Part shown: positions 9,794 to 17,940 of the stretch, one piece after another
How positions within the stretch are numbered: the stretch's first letter is position 1
Layout of the letters: each line of letters starts with the position of its first letter
Source: Aquipseudomonas guryensis
Lineage (GTDB): Bacteria > Pseudomonadota > Gammaproteobacteria > Pseudomonadales > Pseudomonadaceae
Direction of reading: 5' to 3'
DNA: 64,000 bases
Assembly: GCF_014164785.1 (NCBI RefSeq)
Contig: NZ_JACJFN010000001.1
Location: 1,426,001 to 1,490,000, forward strand
Made by a program: the position numbers and the translations under genes
The notes under the pieces: model-generated
What the model saw: only the letters and a program-made list of their open reading frames with translations
Database searches by the model: none
What the model was told of the DNA's origin: nothing

Positions 9794-11137
9794 GTGTTGA
9801 GAACCATTGCAATTCTGCTGTTGGCAGCCGCCGCGCTGCCTGTCCAGGCGCGCGTTGATGCCGCCCAGGCTGCCCGCCTGGGACAAGACCTGATGCCGTT
9901 GGGCGGCGAGCGTGCCGGTAACGCTGCCGGCACCATCCCGTCCTGGGAAGGTGGCCTGAGTACGCCGCCGGCCAGTTTTCAGCCGGGCATGCACCACCCC
10001 GATCCGTATGCGGCCGATAAGCCCCTCTATCGTGTCGACGCCAGCAACCAGGCGCAGTACAAGGCCCAGTTGGCTCCGGGCTTTCAAAAACTGCTGGAAA
10101 AGCATCCGGACTACTTCCTCAGCATCTACCCGACGCACCGCAGTGCTGCCGCGCCCCAGCGTATCTATGACGCCACGCGCTACAACGCCAGCAATGCCAG
10201 CATGATTTCCGGTGGCAACGGGGTCGAGGGCACCGCGGCCGGCATCCCGTTCCCGTTCCCGCAGAATGGCACCGAGGCGATCTGGAACCACATCATGCGT
10301 TACCGCGGTGACCAGATCCGCATGATCACCAATCAGGCAGCGGTGCTGGCCAACGGCGACTACACCCTGCTCAAGCGCGACCGTGACATTCTCTTCGTCT
10401 ATGGCCGTGAAGGGGTGACCCCGGCCGATCTGGACAACACCCTGTTCTTCTACAAGTACGTGGTGACCGCACCGAGCAAGTTGTCCGGCTCTTCGCTGGT
10501 GGTCCAGGAAACCCTCGACCAGGTTCTGGCGATCCGCAAGGCCTGGCGCTTCAGCCGTGGCGAGCGGCGCGTACGTCGTCTGCCGATGCTGGCCTATGAG
10601 GCCATGCAGCCAGACACCAACGGCATGGCCACTGCCGACGTGGTCGACGCCTATAACGGCGCCCCGGATCGTTACGAGTGGAAGCTGGTCGGCAAGCAGG
10701 AAATGCTGATGCCGTACAACAGCTACGCCGTACACCAGAAAGGCATCCCCTACGAGAAGATTCTCCAGGCCAAGAGCGTCAACCCCGAGCTGCTGCGCTA
10801 CGAGCTGCACCGCGTCTGGGTGGTCGAGGCCGACTTGCGCAAGGGCCACAGCCACCCTTATGCCAAGCGTCGTTTCTACTTGGATGAAGACAGCTGGCAG
10901 ATCCTCGCCGTCGACCTTTACGACAAGACCGGCGCCCTGGTTGGCCTGCAAGAAGCCCATCCGATCAGCTACTACGACGTACCGATGTTCGGTAGCACCC
11001 TGGAAACCATCTATGACTTCAAGGGTGACCGTTATTTCGTCGACGGTCTCGACAACAACGAGCCGATGTATGACTTCAACGTCAAGCTGAACAAGGGCGA
11101 CTTCACTGCGTCGGCCCTGCGCCGCGAAGGGATCTGA
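9794..11137 (+). CDS. DUF1329 domain-containing exported protein
   Basis: A 447-residue protein with a cleavable signal peptide (LRTIAILLLAAAALPVQA) and one DUF1329 domain over nearly its whole length. Typical features are GTIPSWEGG near the start and the FYLDEDSWQI stretch. The family is periplasmic or outer-membrane associated in pseudomonads and is often linked to lipid or hydrophobic-compound handling, but no reaction is proven. It starts with GTG behind a GAGGAG site and ends at a bidirectional terminator. Confidence 0.85.
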   Translation: MLRTIAILLLAAAALPVQARVDAAQAARLGQDLMPLGGERAGNAAGTIPSWEGGLSTPPASFQPGMHHPDPYAADKPLYRVDASNQAQYKAQLAPGFQKLLEKHPDYFLSIYPTHRSAAAPQRIYDATRYNASNASMISGGNGVEGTAAGIPFPFPQNGTEAIWNHIMRYRGDQIRMITNQAAVLANGDYTLLKRDRDILFVYGREGVTPADLDNTLFFYKYVVTAPSKLSGSSLVVQETLDQVLAIRKAWRFSRGERRVRRLPMLAYEAMQPDTNGMATADVVDAYNGAPDRYEWKLVGKQEMLMPYNSYAVHQKGIPYEKILQAKSVNPELLRYELHRVWVVEADLRKGHSHPYAKRRFYLDEDSWQILAVDLYDKTGALVGLQEAHPISYYDVPMFGSTLETIYDFKGDRYFVDGLDNNEPMYDFNVKLNKGDFTASALRREGI

Positions 11138-11151
11138 TTCCAACGCCCAAG

Positions 11152-11178
11152 AAAAAGCCCGCAATCGCGGGCTTTTTT
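11152..11178. terminator. Bidirectional terminator between convergent genes
   Basis: An 8-bp perfect stem (aagcccgc/gcgggctt) with a 4-base loop has an A run on its left and a T run on its right. It can end transcription from both the DUF1329 gene and the facing glycine-zipper gene. Confidence 0.9.
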
Positions 11179-11189
11179 GTGTCTGCCGA

Positions 11190-11660
11190 TCAGTCGTCGT
11201 GATCGTGACGGTGATGTTTCTTGTGCTTCTTGTGTTTCTTGCCGTAGTGGTGGTCGTGATGGTCGTCGCTGTAATAGCGGCGGCGATCACTGTCGTGCCC
11301 GTCGTCGCTGTCGCCATAGGCGTTGCCCAGCGCGCCGCCAGCGCCACCGCCGACGGCGGCGCCGATCAGGCCGCCAGTATCACCGCCGACCTTCTGCCCG
11401 ATCACATTGCCGCCCGCTGCGCCCAGGCCGCCGCCGATGGCTGCTTCGGTACGGTTGCGCTTGTCCGCGCCGACCGCGCTGCCGGCTGCGCCGCCGAGCC
11501 CGGCACCAATCGCGGCGCCGGTATCGCCGCCGACTTGTTGGCCGACCACCGAGCCCAGTACGCCACCGAGGGCGCCACCGACGCCGGCTTCGGTGTTGCC
11601 GGCCAATGCGCCGGCGCTGGCCAGGCTCAGGGAAAGCAGGAGCAGAGAGGAATACTTCAT
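11190..11660 (-). CDS. Glycine-zipper protein with His/Lys-rich tail
   Basis: A 156-residue exported protein. A signal peptide (YSSLLLLSLSLASAGALA) is followed by about 90 residues of repeated Gly-zipper units (GxxxGxxxG), such as GGALGGVLGSVVGQQVGGD, GAGLGGAAGSAVGAD and GGGAGGALGNAYGD. The C-terminal 35 residues are dominated by His, Lys, Asp and Tyr (HHDHHYGKKHKKHKKHHRH), a likely metal-binding tail. The ATG at 11660 follows AGAGG, and a longer frame upstream lacks a signal peptide. Gly-zipper proteins insert in or coat the outer membrane. No function is assigned. Confidence 0.85.
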   Translation of the reverse strand: MKYSSLLLLSLSLASAGALAGNTEAGVGGALGGVLGSVVGQQVGGDTGAAIGAGLGGAAGSAVGADKRNRTEAAIGGGLGAAGGNVIGQKVGGDTGGLIGAAVGGGAGGALGNAYGDSDDGHDSDRRRYYSDDHHDHHYGKKHKKHKKHHRHDHDD

Positions 11661-11812
11661 GGATACAAAACCTCTGGGTGGGTAACGCGCGCATCCTGCC
11701 AGCGCGCGGCGGGCAGACAAGTGCTAAGTGCGGGGCTTGCGAGGCACTTCACGGCCTCGGAAAAATTGCTGCGGCTTGGCGAACTCGCGGCCCGTCAGCG
11801 AGTCAGGCCAAG

Positions 11813-12487
11813 TTAGCCGGACGCCTGCAGATCCGCGCAGAGCAGCCGGTAGTCCTCCACTGCGGCGAATTCCTCGGTGTCCTTGGCGTCCTTGCGGCTG
11901 TCCGGTTGGCGCACGGCCAGCAGCTGGGCAACGCCGAAGCGCCCGGCGCTGCGCAGGATCGGCAGGCTGTCGTCGATGAACAGGCTGCGCGCCGGATCGA
12001 AGGGGAAGTCCTGTTGCAGGGCGAACCAGAACTGCTGGTCTTCCTTGGGAAAGCCATAGTCGTGGGAGCTGATCAGGCGGTCGAAGTAGGGCGCCAGCTC
12101 GACCCGCTCCAGCTTCAGCGACAGCGAGTCGCGGTGGGCGTTGGTGATCAGTGCCACACGCTTGCCGGCGTCGCGCAGGGTCTTGAGAAAGGTGTCGGCA
12201 TCCGGGCGCAGGGCGATCAGGTGGGCCACTTCACGCTTCAGCTCGCGTACCGAGAGGTTCAGTTCGCGACTCCAGAAATCGGTGCAGTACCAGGACAGCT
12301 GGCCGGCATGCTCACGGAACAACGGCAGCAGTTCGGCCTCGGCGGCGGCGCGGCTGGTGCCATGCAATTCGGCATAGCGCTGCGGCAGGTGTTCCAGCCA
12401 GAAGTGGTTGTCGAAGTGCAGGTCGAGCAGGGTGCCGTCCATATCCAGCAGGACGGTATCGATATCGGCCCAAGGCAGCAGTGGCAT
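11813..12487 (-). CDS. yrfG: HAD-family GMP/IMP nucleotidase YrfG-like
   Basis: A 224-residue HAD hydrolase. Motif I is LLDMDGTLLDL with the nucleophile and acid Asp pair, motif II is LITNAH, and motif IV is FIDDSLPIL. YrfG of E. coli dephosphorylates GMP and IMP. I chose the ATG at 12487. The frame is open a little further with a TTG codon, which would add 15 residues unlike the family. It is divergent from nudE, the usual Pseudomonas arrangement (yrfG, nudE, cysQ). Confidence 0.87.
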   Translation of the reverse strand: MPLLPWADIDTVLLDMDGTLLDLHFDNHFWLEHLPQRYAELHGTSRAAAEAELLPLFREHAGQLSWYCTDFWSRELNLSVRELKREVAHLIALRPDADTFLKTLRDAGKRVALITNAHRDSLSLKLERVELAPYFDRLISSHDYGFPKEDQQFWFALQQDFPFDPARSLFIDDSLPILRSAGRFGVAQLLAVRQPDSRKDAKDTEEFAAVEDYRLLCADLQASG

Positions 12488-12541
12488 GATGAGTTCTTGC
12501 GTGAAATGGTTAACAGAGGTGTACGGATGCAATATCCGCCA

Positions 12542-12569
12542 CGGACAATCCGGATCAGCAGGGTATGAT
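12542..12569 (+). promoter_or_regulatory. Candidate nudE promoter
   Basis: CGGACA, a 16-base spacer and TATGAT lie 26 bases before the nudE ATG. The -10 is good and the -35 matches four of six. Confidence 0.4.
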
Positions 12570-12595
12570 ACTCGTTCGTTTCAAGGAGTGATCCC

Positions 12596-13162
12596 ATGCG
12601 TGAGAAACCTGTCGTGCTGGCCCGCGAGATCGTTGCGAGCAGCCGCCTGTTCCGCGTCGAGGAACTGCAGCTGCGCTTCGCCAACGGCGTCGAACGCACC
12701 TACGAACGTCTGGTCGGCAAGGGTTCCGGTTATGGCGCGGTGATGGTGGTGGCGATGCTCGATGCCGAGCATGCGGTACTGGTCGAGGAATACTGCGGCG
12801 GTACCGACGACTACCAGCTGTCGCTGCCCAAGGGCCTGGTCGAGCCCGGCGAGGATGTGCTCGATGCGGCCAATCGCGAACTCAAGGAGGAGGCCGGTTT
12901 CGGCGCCCGTCAGCTGGAGTGGATCGCCGAGCTGAGTCTGTCGCCCGGCTACATGAGCCAGAAGATCCAGGTGGTCCTGGCCCGTGAACTCTATGAAGAA
13001 AGCCTGCCGGGTGACGAACCCGAGCCGCTGCGGGTTGATCAGGTCAGTCTGCGCGAGCTGAGCAGCCTGGTGCAGCACCCCCAATTCACCGAGGGGCGCG
13101 CCCTGGCCGCCCTCTATCTGGTCCGAGACCTGTTAAGCCAACGCGGAGAGTTTCACCTGTGA
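12596..13162 (+). CDS. nudE: ADP compounds hydrolase NudE
   Basis: A 188-residue Nudix hydrolase. The Nudix box is complete from GLVEPGEDVLDAANREL to KEEAG (Gx5Ex7RExxEEAG). NudE cleaves ADP-ribose, NADH and similar nucleoside diphosphate compounds. An AAGGAG site precedes the ATG by seven bases. Its stop overlaps the cysQ GTG start by 4 bases, so the two are coupled. Confidence 0.92.
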   Translation: MREKPVVLAREIVASSRLFRVEELQLRFANGVERTYERLVGKGSGYGAVMVVAMLDAEHAVLVEEYCGGTDDYQLSLPKGLVEPGEDVLDAANRELKEEAGFGARQLEWIAELSLSPGYMSQKIQVVLARELYEESLPGDEPEPLRVDQVSLRELSSLVQHPQFTEGRALAALYLVRDLLSQRGEFHL

Positions 13163-13980
13163 GTCATCCCTATCTGTCGGCGGTCATCGCCCTGGTGCAA
13201 CGTGCCGGCCAGGCTACCCTGCCGCATTGGCGCAACGATGTGGTAGTCAACGAGAAGGCCGATGCCTCGCCGGTGACAGCTGCCGACCTGGCCGCCCACC
13301 ACATCCTCGAAGCCGGCTTGCTGGCGCTGGCGCCGGATGTGCCGGTGCTGTCCGAAGAAGACAGCGAGATTCCGTTAAGCGAGCGTGCGACCTGGCAGCG
13401 CTGGTGGTTGGTCGACCCGCTGGATGGCACCAAGGAATTCATATCCGGCAGCGAGGAATTCACCGTAAACGTGGCGCTGATCGAGCGCGGCCAGGTGGTG
13501 TTCGGCGTGGTCGGCATCCCGGCCAATGGCCGCTGCTACTACGGTGGTACCGGGCTGGGTGCCTGGCGCATGGAAGCCGGCGGCGAGCCGCAGGCGATCA
13601 GCGTGCGCCTGGCTCCGGCCGAGGCCTTCACCCTGGTGGCCAGCAAGCGCCACTCCAGTCCGGCCCAGGAGCGTCTGCTCGAAGGCCTGTCCGAGCGTTT
13701 CGGCGATCTGCAGTTGGCCAGTGTCGGCAGCTCGCTGAAGTTCTGCCTGCTCGCCGAAGGCAATGCCGACTGCTATCCGCGCCTGGCGCCGACCTCGCAG
13801 TGGGACACCGCGGCTGCCCAGGGCGTGCTGGAAGGCGCCGGTGGCGAAGTGCTCGACCTCAAGGGCGAGGCGCTGACCTACGAGGCGCGCGAGTCCTACC
13901 TCAACCCGTCCTTCCTCGGCCTACCGCAGGCGGCCGCCTGGCGTGCCGAGCTGGTCCAGCTGGCCCGCGCGCTGGACTGA
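13159..13980 (+). CDS. cysQ: 3'(2'),5'-bisphosphate nucleotidase CysQ
   Basis: A 273-residue inositol-monophosphatase-fold enzyme that removes the 3' phosphate of PAP, the by-product of PAPS use. Metal-binding motifs are LSEEDSEIP and DPLDGTKEF, and the C-terminal SQWDTAAAQGVLEGAGG is diagnostic. It starts with GTG inside the nudE stop. It is relevant to the glycan locus further on, which holds an APS kinase and a sulfotransferase-like gene, since sulfation produces PAP. Confidence 0.94.
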   Translation: MSHPYLSAVIALVQRAGQATLPHWRNDVVVNEKADASPVTAADLAAHHILEAGLLALAPDVPVLSEEDSEIPLSERATWQRWWLVDPLDGTKEFISGSEEFTVNVALIERGQVVFGVVGIPANGRCYYGGTGLGAWRMEAGGEPQAISVRLAPAEAFTLVASKRHSSPAQERLLEGLSERFGDLQLASVGSSLKFCLLAEGNADCYPRLAPTSQWDTAAAQGVLEGAGGEVLDLKGEALTYEARESYLNPSFLGLPQAAAWRAELVQLARALD

Positions 13981-13981
13981 G

Positions 13982-14431
13982 ATGGACGGCACCTGCCGCT
14001 ACCTGGAGCAGCTGCTGCACCAGGACATTCCGCTGACCCAGGCCCTCGGTCTGGGGGTGTCCAGTTGGGATGGTAGCGAGCTGCACCTGAGCCTGCCGCT
14101 GGCGGCCAACCTCAATCACAAGAGCAGCATGTTCGGCGGCAGCCTGTATTGCGGTGCCGTGCTGGCCGGCTGGGGCTGGTTGCACCTGCGCTTGCGCGAG
14201 GCAGGTGTGACGGATGGCCATATCGTCATCCAGCAAGGGCAGATCGACTACCTGCAACCGGTACTCGGCGATGCCCTAGCAGTCTGCACCGCCCCGCCCG
14301 CTGCGCAGTGGGACAAGTTCCTCGCCCTCTACCGGCGCCGTGGCCTGGCGCGCATCAGCCTACATAGTCGCATTCTGGCCGACGAGGCCGAGGCAGTGCG
14401 TTTCAGTGGTCAGTACGTGCTGCACCGCTGA
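13982..14431 (+). CDS. YiiD_C-type hot-dog thioesterase-like protein
   Basis: A 149-residue single hot-dog domain. The region NLNHKSSMFGGSLYCGAVLAGWGWLHL matches the N-[HK]-x-GSMFGGSL type stretch of the YiiD C-terminal thioesterase-like family. The biochemical role is not established. I took the ATG one base after the cysQ stop. It is the last gene of the nudE-cysQ run and is followed by a 9-bp perfect inverted repeat. Confidence 0.75.
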   Translation: MDGTCRYLEQLLHQDIPLTQALGLGVSSWDGSELHLSLPLAANLNHKSSMFGGSLYCGAVLAGWGWLHLRLREAGVTDGHIVIQQGQIDYLQPVLGDALAVCTAPPAAQWDKFLALYRRRGLARISLHSRILADEAEAVRFSGQYVLHR

Positions 14432-14436
14432 ATCAC

Positions 14437-14457
14437 CCCTCTCCCGGAGGGAGAGGG
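14437..14457. repeat. Short G-rich inverted repeat (dispersed type)
   Basis: A 9-bp perfect inverted repeat, ccctctccc/gggagaggg, with a 3-base loop. The same ccctctccc-type hairpin recurs twice between 54654 and 54861, so it is a dispersed element that may also act as a 3'-end hairpin here. Confidence 0.7.
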
Positions 14458-14495
14458 AGCTGCACCGAGAACTCCTAGCGCCTGCCGATGTTCAC

Positions 14496-16379
14496 TCACA
14501 GCATATCGGCGTAGCGCTCATCCTTCTTGTACCGCAGCGGCTGGGCAAAGCCCGGCACCTGAATGCCTTCGGCGCTGAACTGCAGCTGCTGGTCATCGAT
14601 CAGGTCATGGCCGAAGTTGTAGAGGATGTCGAACTGGCCGAGCAGGGCCTGCTGGTCATACTGGCTGGCGGCGGCGCGGGTGTGTTCGCGCTTGGTCTGC
14701 CAGGCGGCGAAGGCTGCCTCGCCATGGCGTTTGCGCAGCATGCGCTCGGCCACCTGCGGTGCCAGCAGGACGCCGGTGGCGTTGTTGCCACCGAAGCCCT
14801 TGGAGTTGAGGAAGCACACTTCCATGCCGTCCATGCGGCGGTCGCGCACGTCCAGGCTGATGTGCTGGCGATGGACGTCGTCGGCGACCTTGTCGATGGT
14901 TTTCAGCCCTGGCAGCAGGCCGTGGTGAAAGGTGCCGAGAGCCGAGATCAGCTGGTCGCCGCTGGCCGGTGCCAGGGAATGACCGACGAAGGCCTTCACC
15001 GCGGTCACCGGCCAGGCCTCAATGCCGAAGGCGGCGGCCACGCGGTCGAGCAGTTCCGATTCGCTGACCCGGTTGGCCGGGGTGCTCGAGCCGTGGGCGT
15101 GGACGAAGCTGCGTTGGCGCACGGCTTCGCTGCCGAGCAGTTGGGTGGCGCTGGCCACAGCCTTGGCCAGGGTCAGGTAGTTGCCGGGGCCGGGGGCGGA
15201 AATCGACTTCTTGAAGCCATCGGCATTGATGAACACGTCGGTCACCGCACCGTGGATATCGGCGCCCAGCTGCAGGGCCAGCTCATCGTCCATCAGCACG
15301 ATGAACTGCGCCGATTCGGACAGGGTGAAGCCGCAGTTGTCGCCGAACGGGCGGCTGGCGCGGCGGAAGTCGACGTCATCGCGTCCCTCGATCTTGCGCA
15401 GGCCTTCCTCGGTGGCCAGCGCGCCCATGGCGCCGTAGCCGTCGATGAACTCCTGGGTGATCGGTGCCTCGCTGTTGCCCACCAGCACCACGCGTGCCTG
15501 GCCGCTGGCGATCTGTTCGATGCCTTTCTGCAGGTTGTAGAGGAAGGTTGCGCAGGCGCCGGTGACGCTACCGGTGGTGCCGACACTGCCCAGCACATAG
15601 GCGTTGATGAAGTCCGCCGGCATGCTGTTGAGGCCCAGCGGGCACTGCTTGGCGGTAACCCGGCCGCCCTTGAGGCGCGCCTGCAGCATGCCGCCGAAAC
15701 CGTTGTCGTCCATCTGGCTCATGCCGCTGCCAGCGAACACCGCCACTTCATCCGGTTGCACCTGGGCCATGATGTCGCTCCACGGCAGGCCGATGGAGCG
15801 CAGGGCGTCGGTGGCGCCGACCACGGCCATCTGCAGGCCGCGCGGGTGGAAGTGCGAGTGGTACAGCGCGGCGGGATCGAAGCCGCTGGGCAGCTGGCCG
15901 GCCGACTTCACCGGCAGGGCGCGATAGCTGTCGACCTTGAATTCGCAGCTGTCATGCAGGGTAACCCGCACCAGTTGCTCGTCGATGGACTCGACGCTCC
16001 AGTTGGCCGGCAGTGGTTCGGGCAGTTGCTTGCGCGTGGTGGTGAACTGGGCATTGCTGGTGGTCAGGCTCTTCTGCCAGTGGGCGGCATCCACATCCAG
16101 GTAGCGCTTCTCGATGCGCCGTACCAGGGTGCCGGCGAGGATCGCCTCGGCGTGCTGCGCCTCGATCTCGGCCAGGCTCAGGGGGGCGCCGGCCAGGCTG
16201 TGGTAGCGGCCATCGATGACCTGCACCAGCTGCATCATCACGGCCAGACCGGCCAGGGTCTGCTGGCGTGCGGCGTTGTCCAGGGTTTCCAGCACGGTGC
16301 GGCGGAAGCCGTGGTGGAAGGAACTGCGGCCTGCGGCGTTATAACCGCCGAAACCCACGATGACGGGTAGTCGGGACAT
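14496..16379 (-). CDS. fabY: Beta-ketoacyl-ACP synthase FabY-type
   Basis: A 627-residue condensing enzyme. The active-site Cys sits in GSVTGACATFLYNLQKGI, and the two His in AHGSSTPANRVSES and KAFVGHSLAPASGD complete the Cys-His-His triad of KAS I/II enzymes. Its length and its place beside cysQ-nudE match FabY (PA5174 in P. aeruginosa), which makes the first acetoacetyl-ACP in fatty-acid synthesis in place of FabH. The ATG at 16379 follows AGGAG, and a longer frame upstream shows no homologous-looking residues. Confidence 0.9.
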   Translation of the reverse strand: MSRLPVIVGFGGYNAAGRSSFHHGFRRTVLETLDNAARQQTLAGLAVMMQLVQVIDGRYHSLAGAPLSLAEIEAQHAEAILAGTLVRRIEKRYLDVDAAHWQKSLTTSNAQFTTTRKQLPEPLPANWSVESIDEQLVRVTLHDSCEFKVDSYRALPVKSAGQLPSGFDPAALYHSHFHPRGLQMAVVGATDALRSIGLPWSDIMAQVQPDEVAVFAGSGMSQMDDNGFGGMLQARLKGGRVTAKQCPLGLNSMPADFINAYVLGSVGTTGSVTGACATFLYNLQKGIEQIASGQARVVLVGNSEAPITQEFIDGYGAMGALATEEGLRKIEGRDDVDFRRASRPFGDNCGFTLSESAQFIVLMDDELALQLGADIHGAVTDVFINADGFKKSISAPGPGNYLTLAKAVASATQLLGSEAVRQRSFVHAHGSSTPANRVSESELLDRVAAAFGIEAWPVTAVKAFVGHSLAPASGDQLISALGTFHHGLLPGLKTIDKVADDVHRQHISLDVRDRRMDGMEVCFLNSKGFGGNNATGVLLAPQVAERMLRKRHGEAAFAAWQTKREHTRAAASQYDQQALLGQFDILYNFGHDLIDDQQLQFSAEGIQVPGFAQPLRYKKDERYADML

Positions 16380-16563
16380 TACATGGAACTCCTGCAATCG
16401 ACCTGTAGCACGCAGGGCTGGTGGGCGCAGGGGGTGTCGGGAGATATCCGACAGCAACAGGCTCCACAAGCCATACGGCAATGCCGGGTGGCGACTCAAA
16501 TGAATCGGGATACCAGGGTGACGAGGTTTATGACTGATGAGTCACTCGCGGTCTTGCAGGTAT

Positions 16564-17940
16564 TCAGTCCCCGTCGTCAGGACTATTGCCTGCGAAATCC
16601 AGGCCATGCTTGCGCAACTTGTCGTGCAGGGTCTTGCGCGCGATGCCCAGGGCTTCGGCCAGGCTACGCAGGGAGGTATGCGCATTGGCCATCTCGGCAC
16701 TGATCAGCGCGCGCTCGTAGGCCTCCACCTGTTCGCCGAGGTTCTGTCCGCTGGCGGCACTGGCCTGCATGCCCGACGGCCGGTCGAGGCCCAGCTCCAG
16801 GCCGATGGCGAAGCGCTCGGCAGCGTTCTGCAGCTCGCGCACATTGCCCGGCCAGGCATGGCCCAGCAACTGGGCGCGCTGGGCGACCGGCAGGCTGCGG
16901 CTGGGCAGGCCGTGGCGGCTGCTGGCGCTGTCGGCATAGTGCTGGAACAGCTGCAGGATGTCCTCGCCGCGCTCGCGCAGCGGCGGGATGCGCAGTGGTG
17001 CGACGTTCAGGCGGTAATACAGGTCGGCGCGGAAGCGGCCCTGGTCGGCCGCCTGGCGCAGGTCTTCCTTGGTCGCGGCAATCACGCGGATATCCAGGGG
17101 GATCAGCTGGTTGCCACCGAGGCGTTCGACCACCCGCTCCTGCAGCAGGCGCAGCAGTTTGACCTGTACATCGGCGCTCATGCTCTCGATCTCGTCGAGG
17201 AACAGGGTGCCGCCATTGGCGAATTCGAACTTACCGATGCGCCGTTTTTGTGCGCCGGTGAAGGCGCCTGGCTCATGACCGAACAATTCGCTCTCGACCA
17301 CCGACTCGGCGAGGGCGCCGGCGTTGATGGCAACGAACGGCCCATTCTTGCGCGCGGAGAGGTCGTGCAGGGCGCGCGCCACCACTTCCTTGCCGGCGCC
17401 GGTCTCGCCGAGTATCAGCACATCGCTGTTGATCGCCGCCAGGGCGCCAACCTGTTCGCGCAGGCGCTGCATGGCCGGCGACTGGCCGAGCAGGCGCGTA
17501 GCGAGCTGGTTACGGTCGGCTAGGGCCAGGCGCAGGCTGCGGTTGTCCAGCACCAGGCGGCGCAGTTCCAGGGCGCGGCGCACGCTGTCGAGCAGCGCGT
17601 CGCTGGCGAAGGGCTTCTCCAGAAAGTCGTAGGCACCGGCGCGCATGGCCTGCACCGCCAGCGGCACGTCGCCGTGGCCGGTGATCAGCAGCACCGGCAG
17701 CTCGCTGTCCTGTTCGTGCAGCTGCTGCAGCAATTGCAGGCCGTCGATGCCGGGCATGCGGATATCGCTGACCACCACGCCCGGCCAGTCGGCCGGGATG
17801 CGCTGGGCCACGCCCTGGGCATCGGCCAGGGCCTCGACGCGGAAGCCGGCGAGGTCGAGGGTCTGCGCCAGCGCCTGACGCAGGTGGGCATCGTCGTCGA
17901 TCAGCAGGATCTGGATGCGGCTGTCGATGACACTGCTCAT
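16564..17940 (-). CDS. dctD: Sigma-54 response regulator DctD
   Basis: A 458-residue NtrC-type regulator. It has a receiver domain at about 1-125 (DDDAHLRQAL, phosphorylated Asp in VVSDIRMPGIDG) and an AAA+ domain at about 150-380 with GETGAGKE, the sigma-54 contact loop GAFTGA and DEIESM. A Fis-type helix-turn-helix follows near the C-terminus (SLAEALGIARKTLHDKLRKHG). Next to a DctB-type kinase and close to rml it fits DctD, which activates C4-dicarboxylate transport genes. Its start overlaps the dctB stop by 4 bases. Confidence 0.9.
   Translation of the reverse strand: MSSVIDSRIQILLIDDDAHLRQALAQTLDLAGFRVEALADAQGVAQRIPADWPGVVVSDIRMPGIDGLQLLQQLHEQDSELPVLLITGHGDVPLAVQAMRAGAYDFLEKPFASDALLDSVRRALELRRLVLDNRSLRLALADRNQLATRLLGQSPAMQRLREQVGALAAINSDVLILGETGAGKEVVARALHDLSARKNGPFVAINAGALAESVVESELFGHEPGAFTGAQKRRIGKFEFANGGTLFLDEIESMSADVQVKLLRLLQERVVERLGGNQLIPLDIRVIAATKEDLRQAADQGRFRADLYYRLNVAPLRIPPLRERGEDILQLFQHYADSASSRHGLPSRSLPVAQRAQLLGHAWPGNVRELQNAAERFAIGLELGLDRPSGMQASAASGQNLGEQVEAYERALISAEMANAHTSLRSLAEALGIARKTLHDKLRKHGLDFAGNSPDDGD

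Noticed and set aside
9719..11347. A 542-codon minus-strand frame opposite the DUF1329 gene
   Set aside because: It is antisense to a signal-peptide-bearing DUF1329 gene, crosses the terminator at 11152, and begins with Thr/Ala low complexity.
14340..16370. A 676-codon open frame on the plus strand opposite fabY
   Set aside because: It is the antisense of a clear condensing enzyme. Its translation is Gly/Ala/His/Gln-rich with no domain, as expected from G+C-rich coding DNA.
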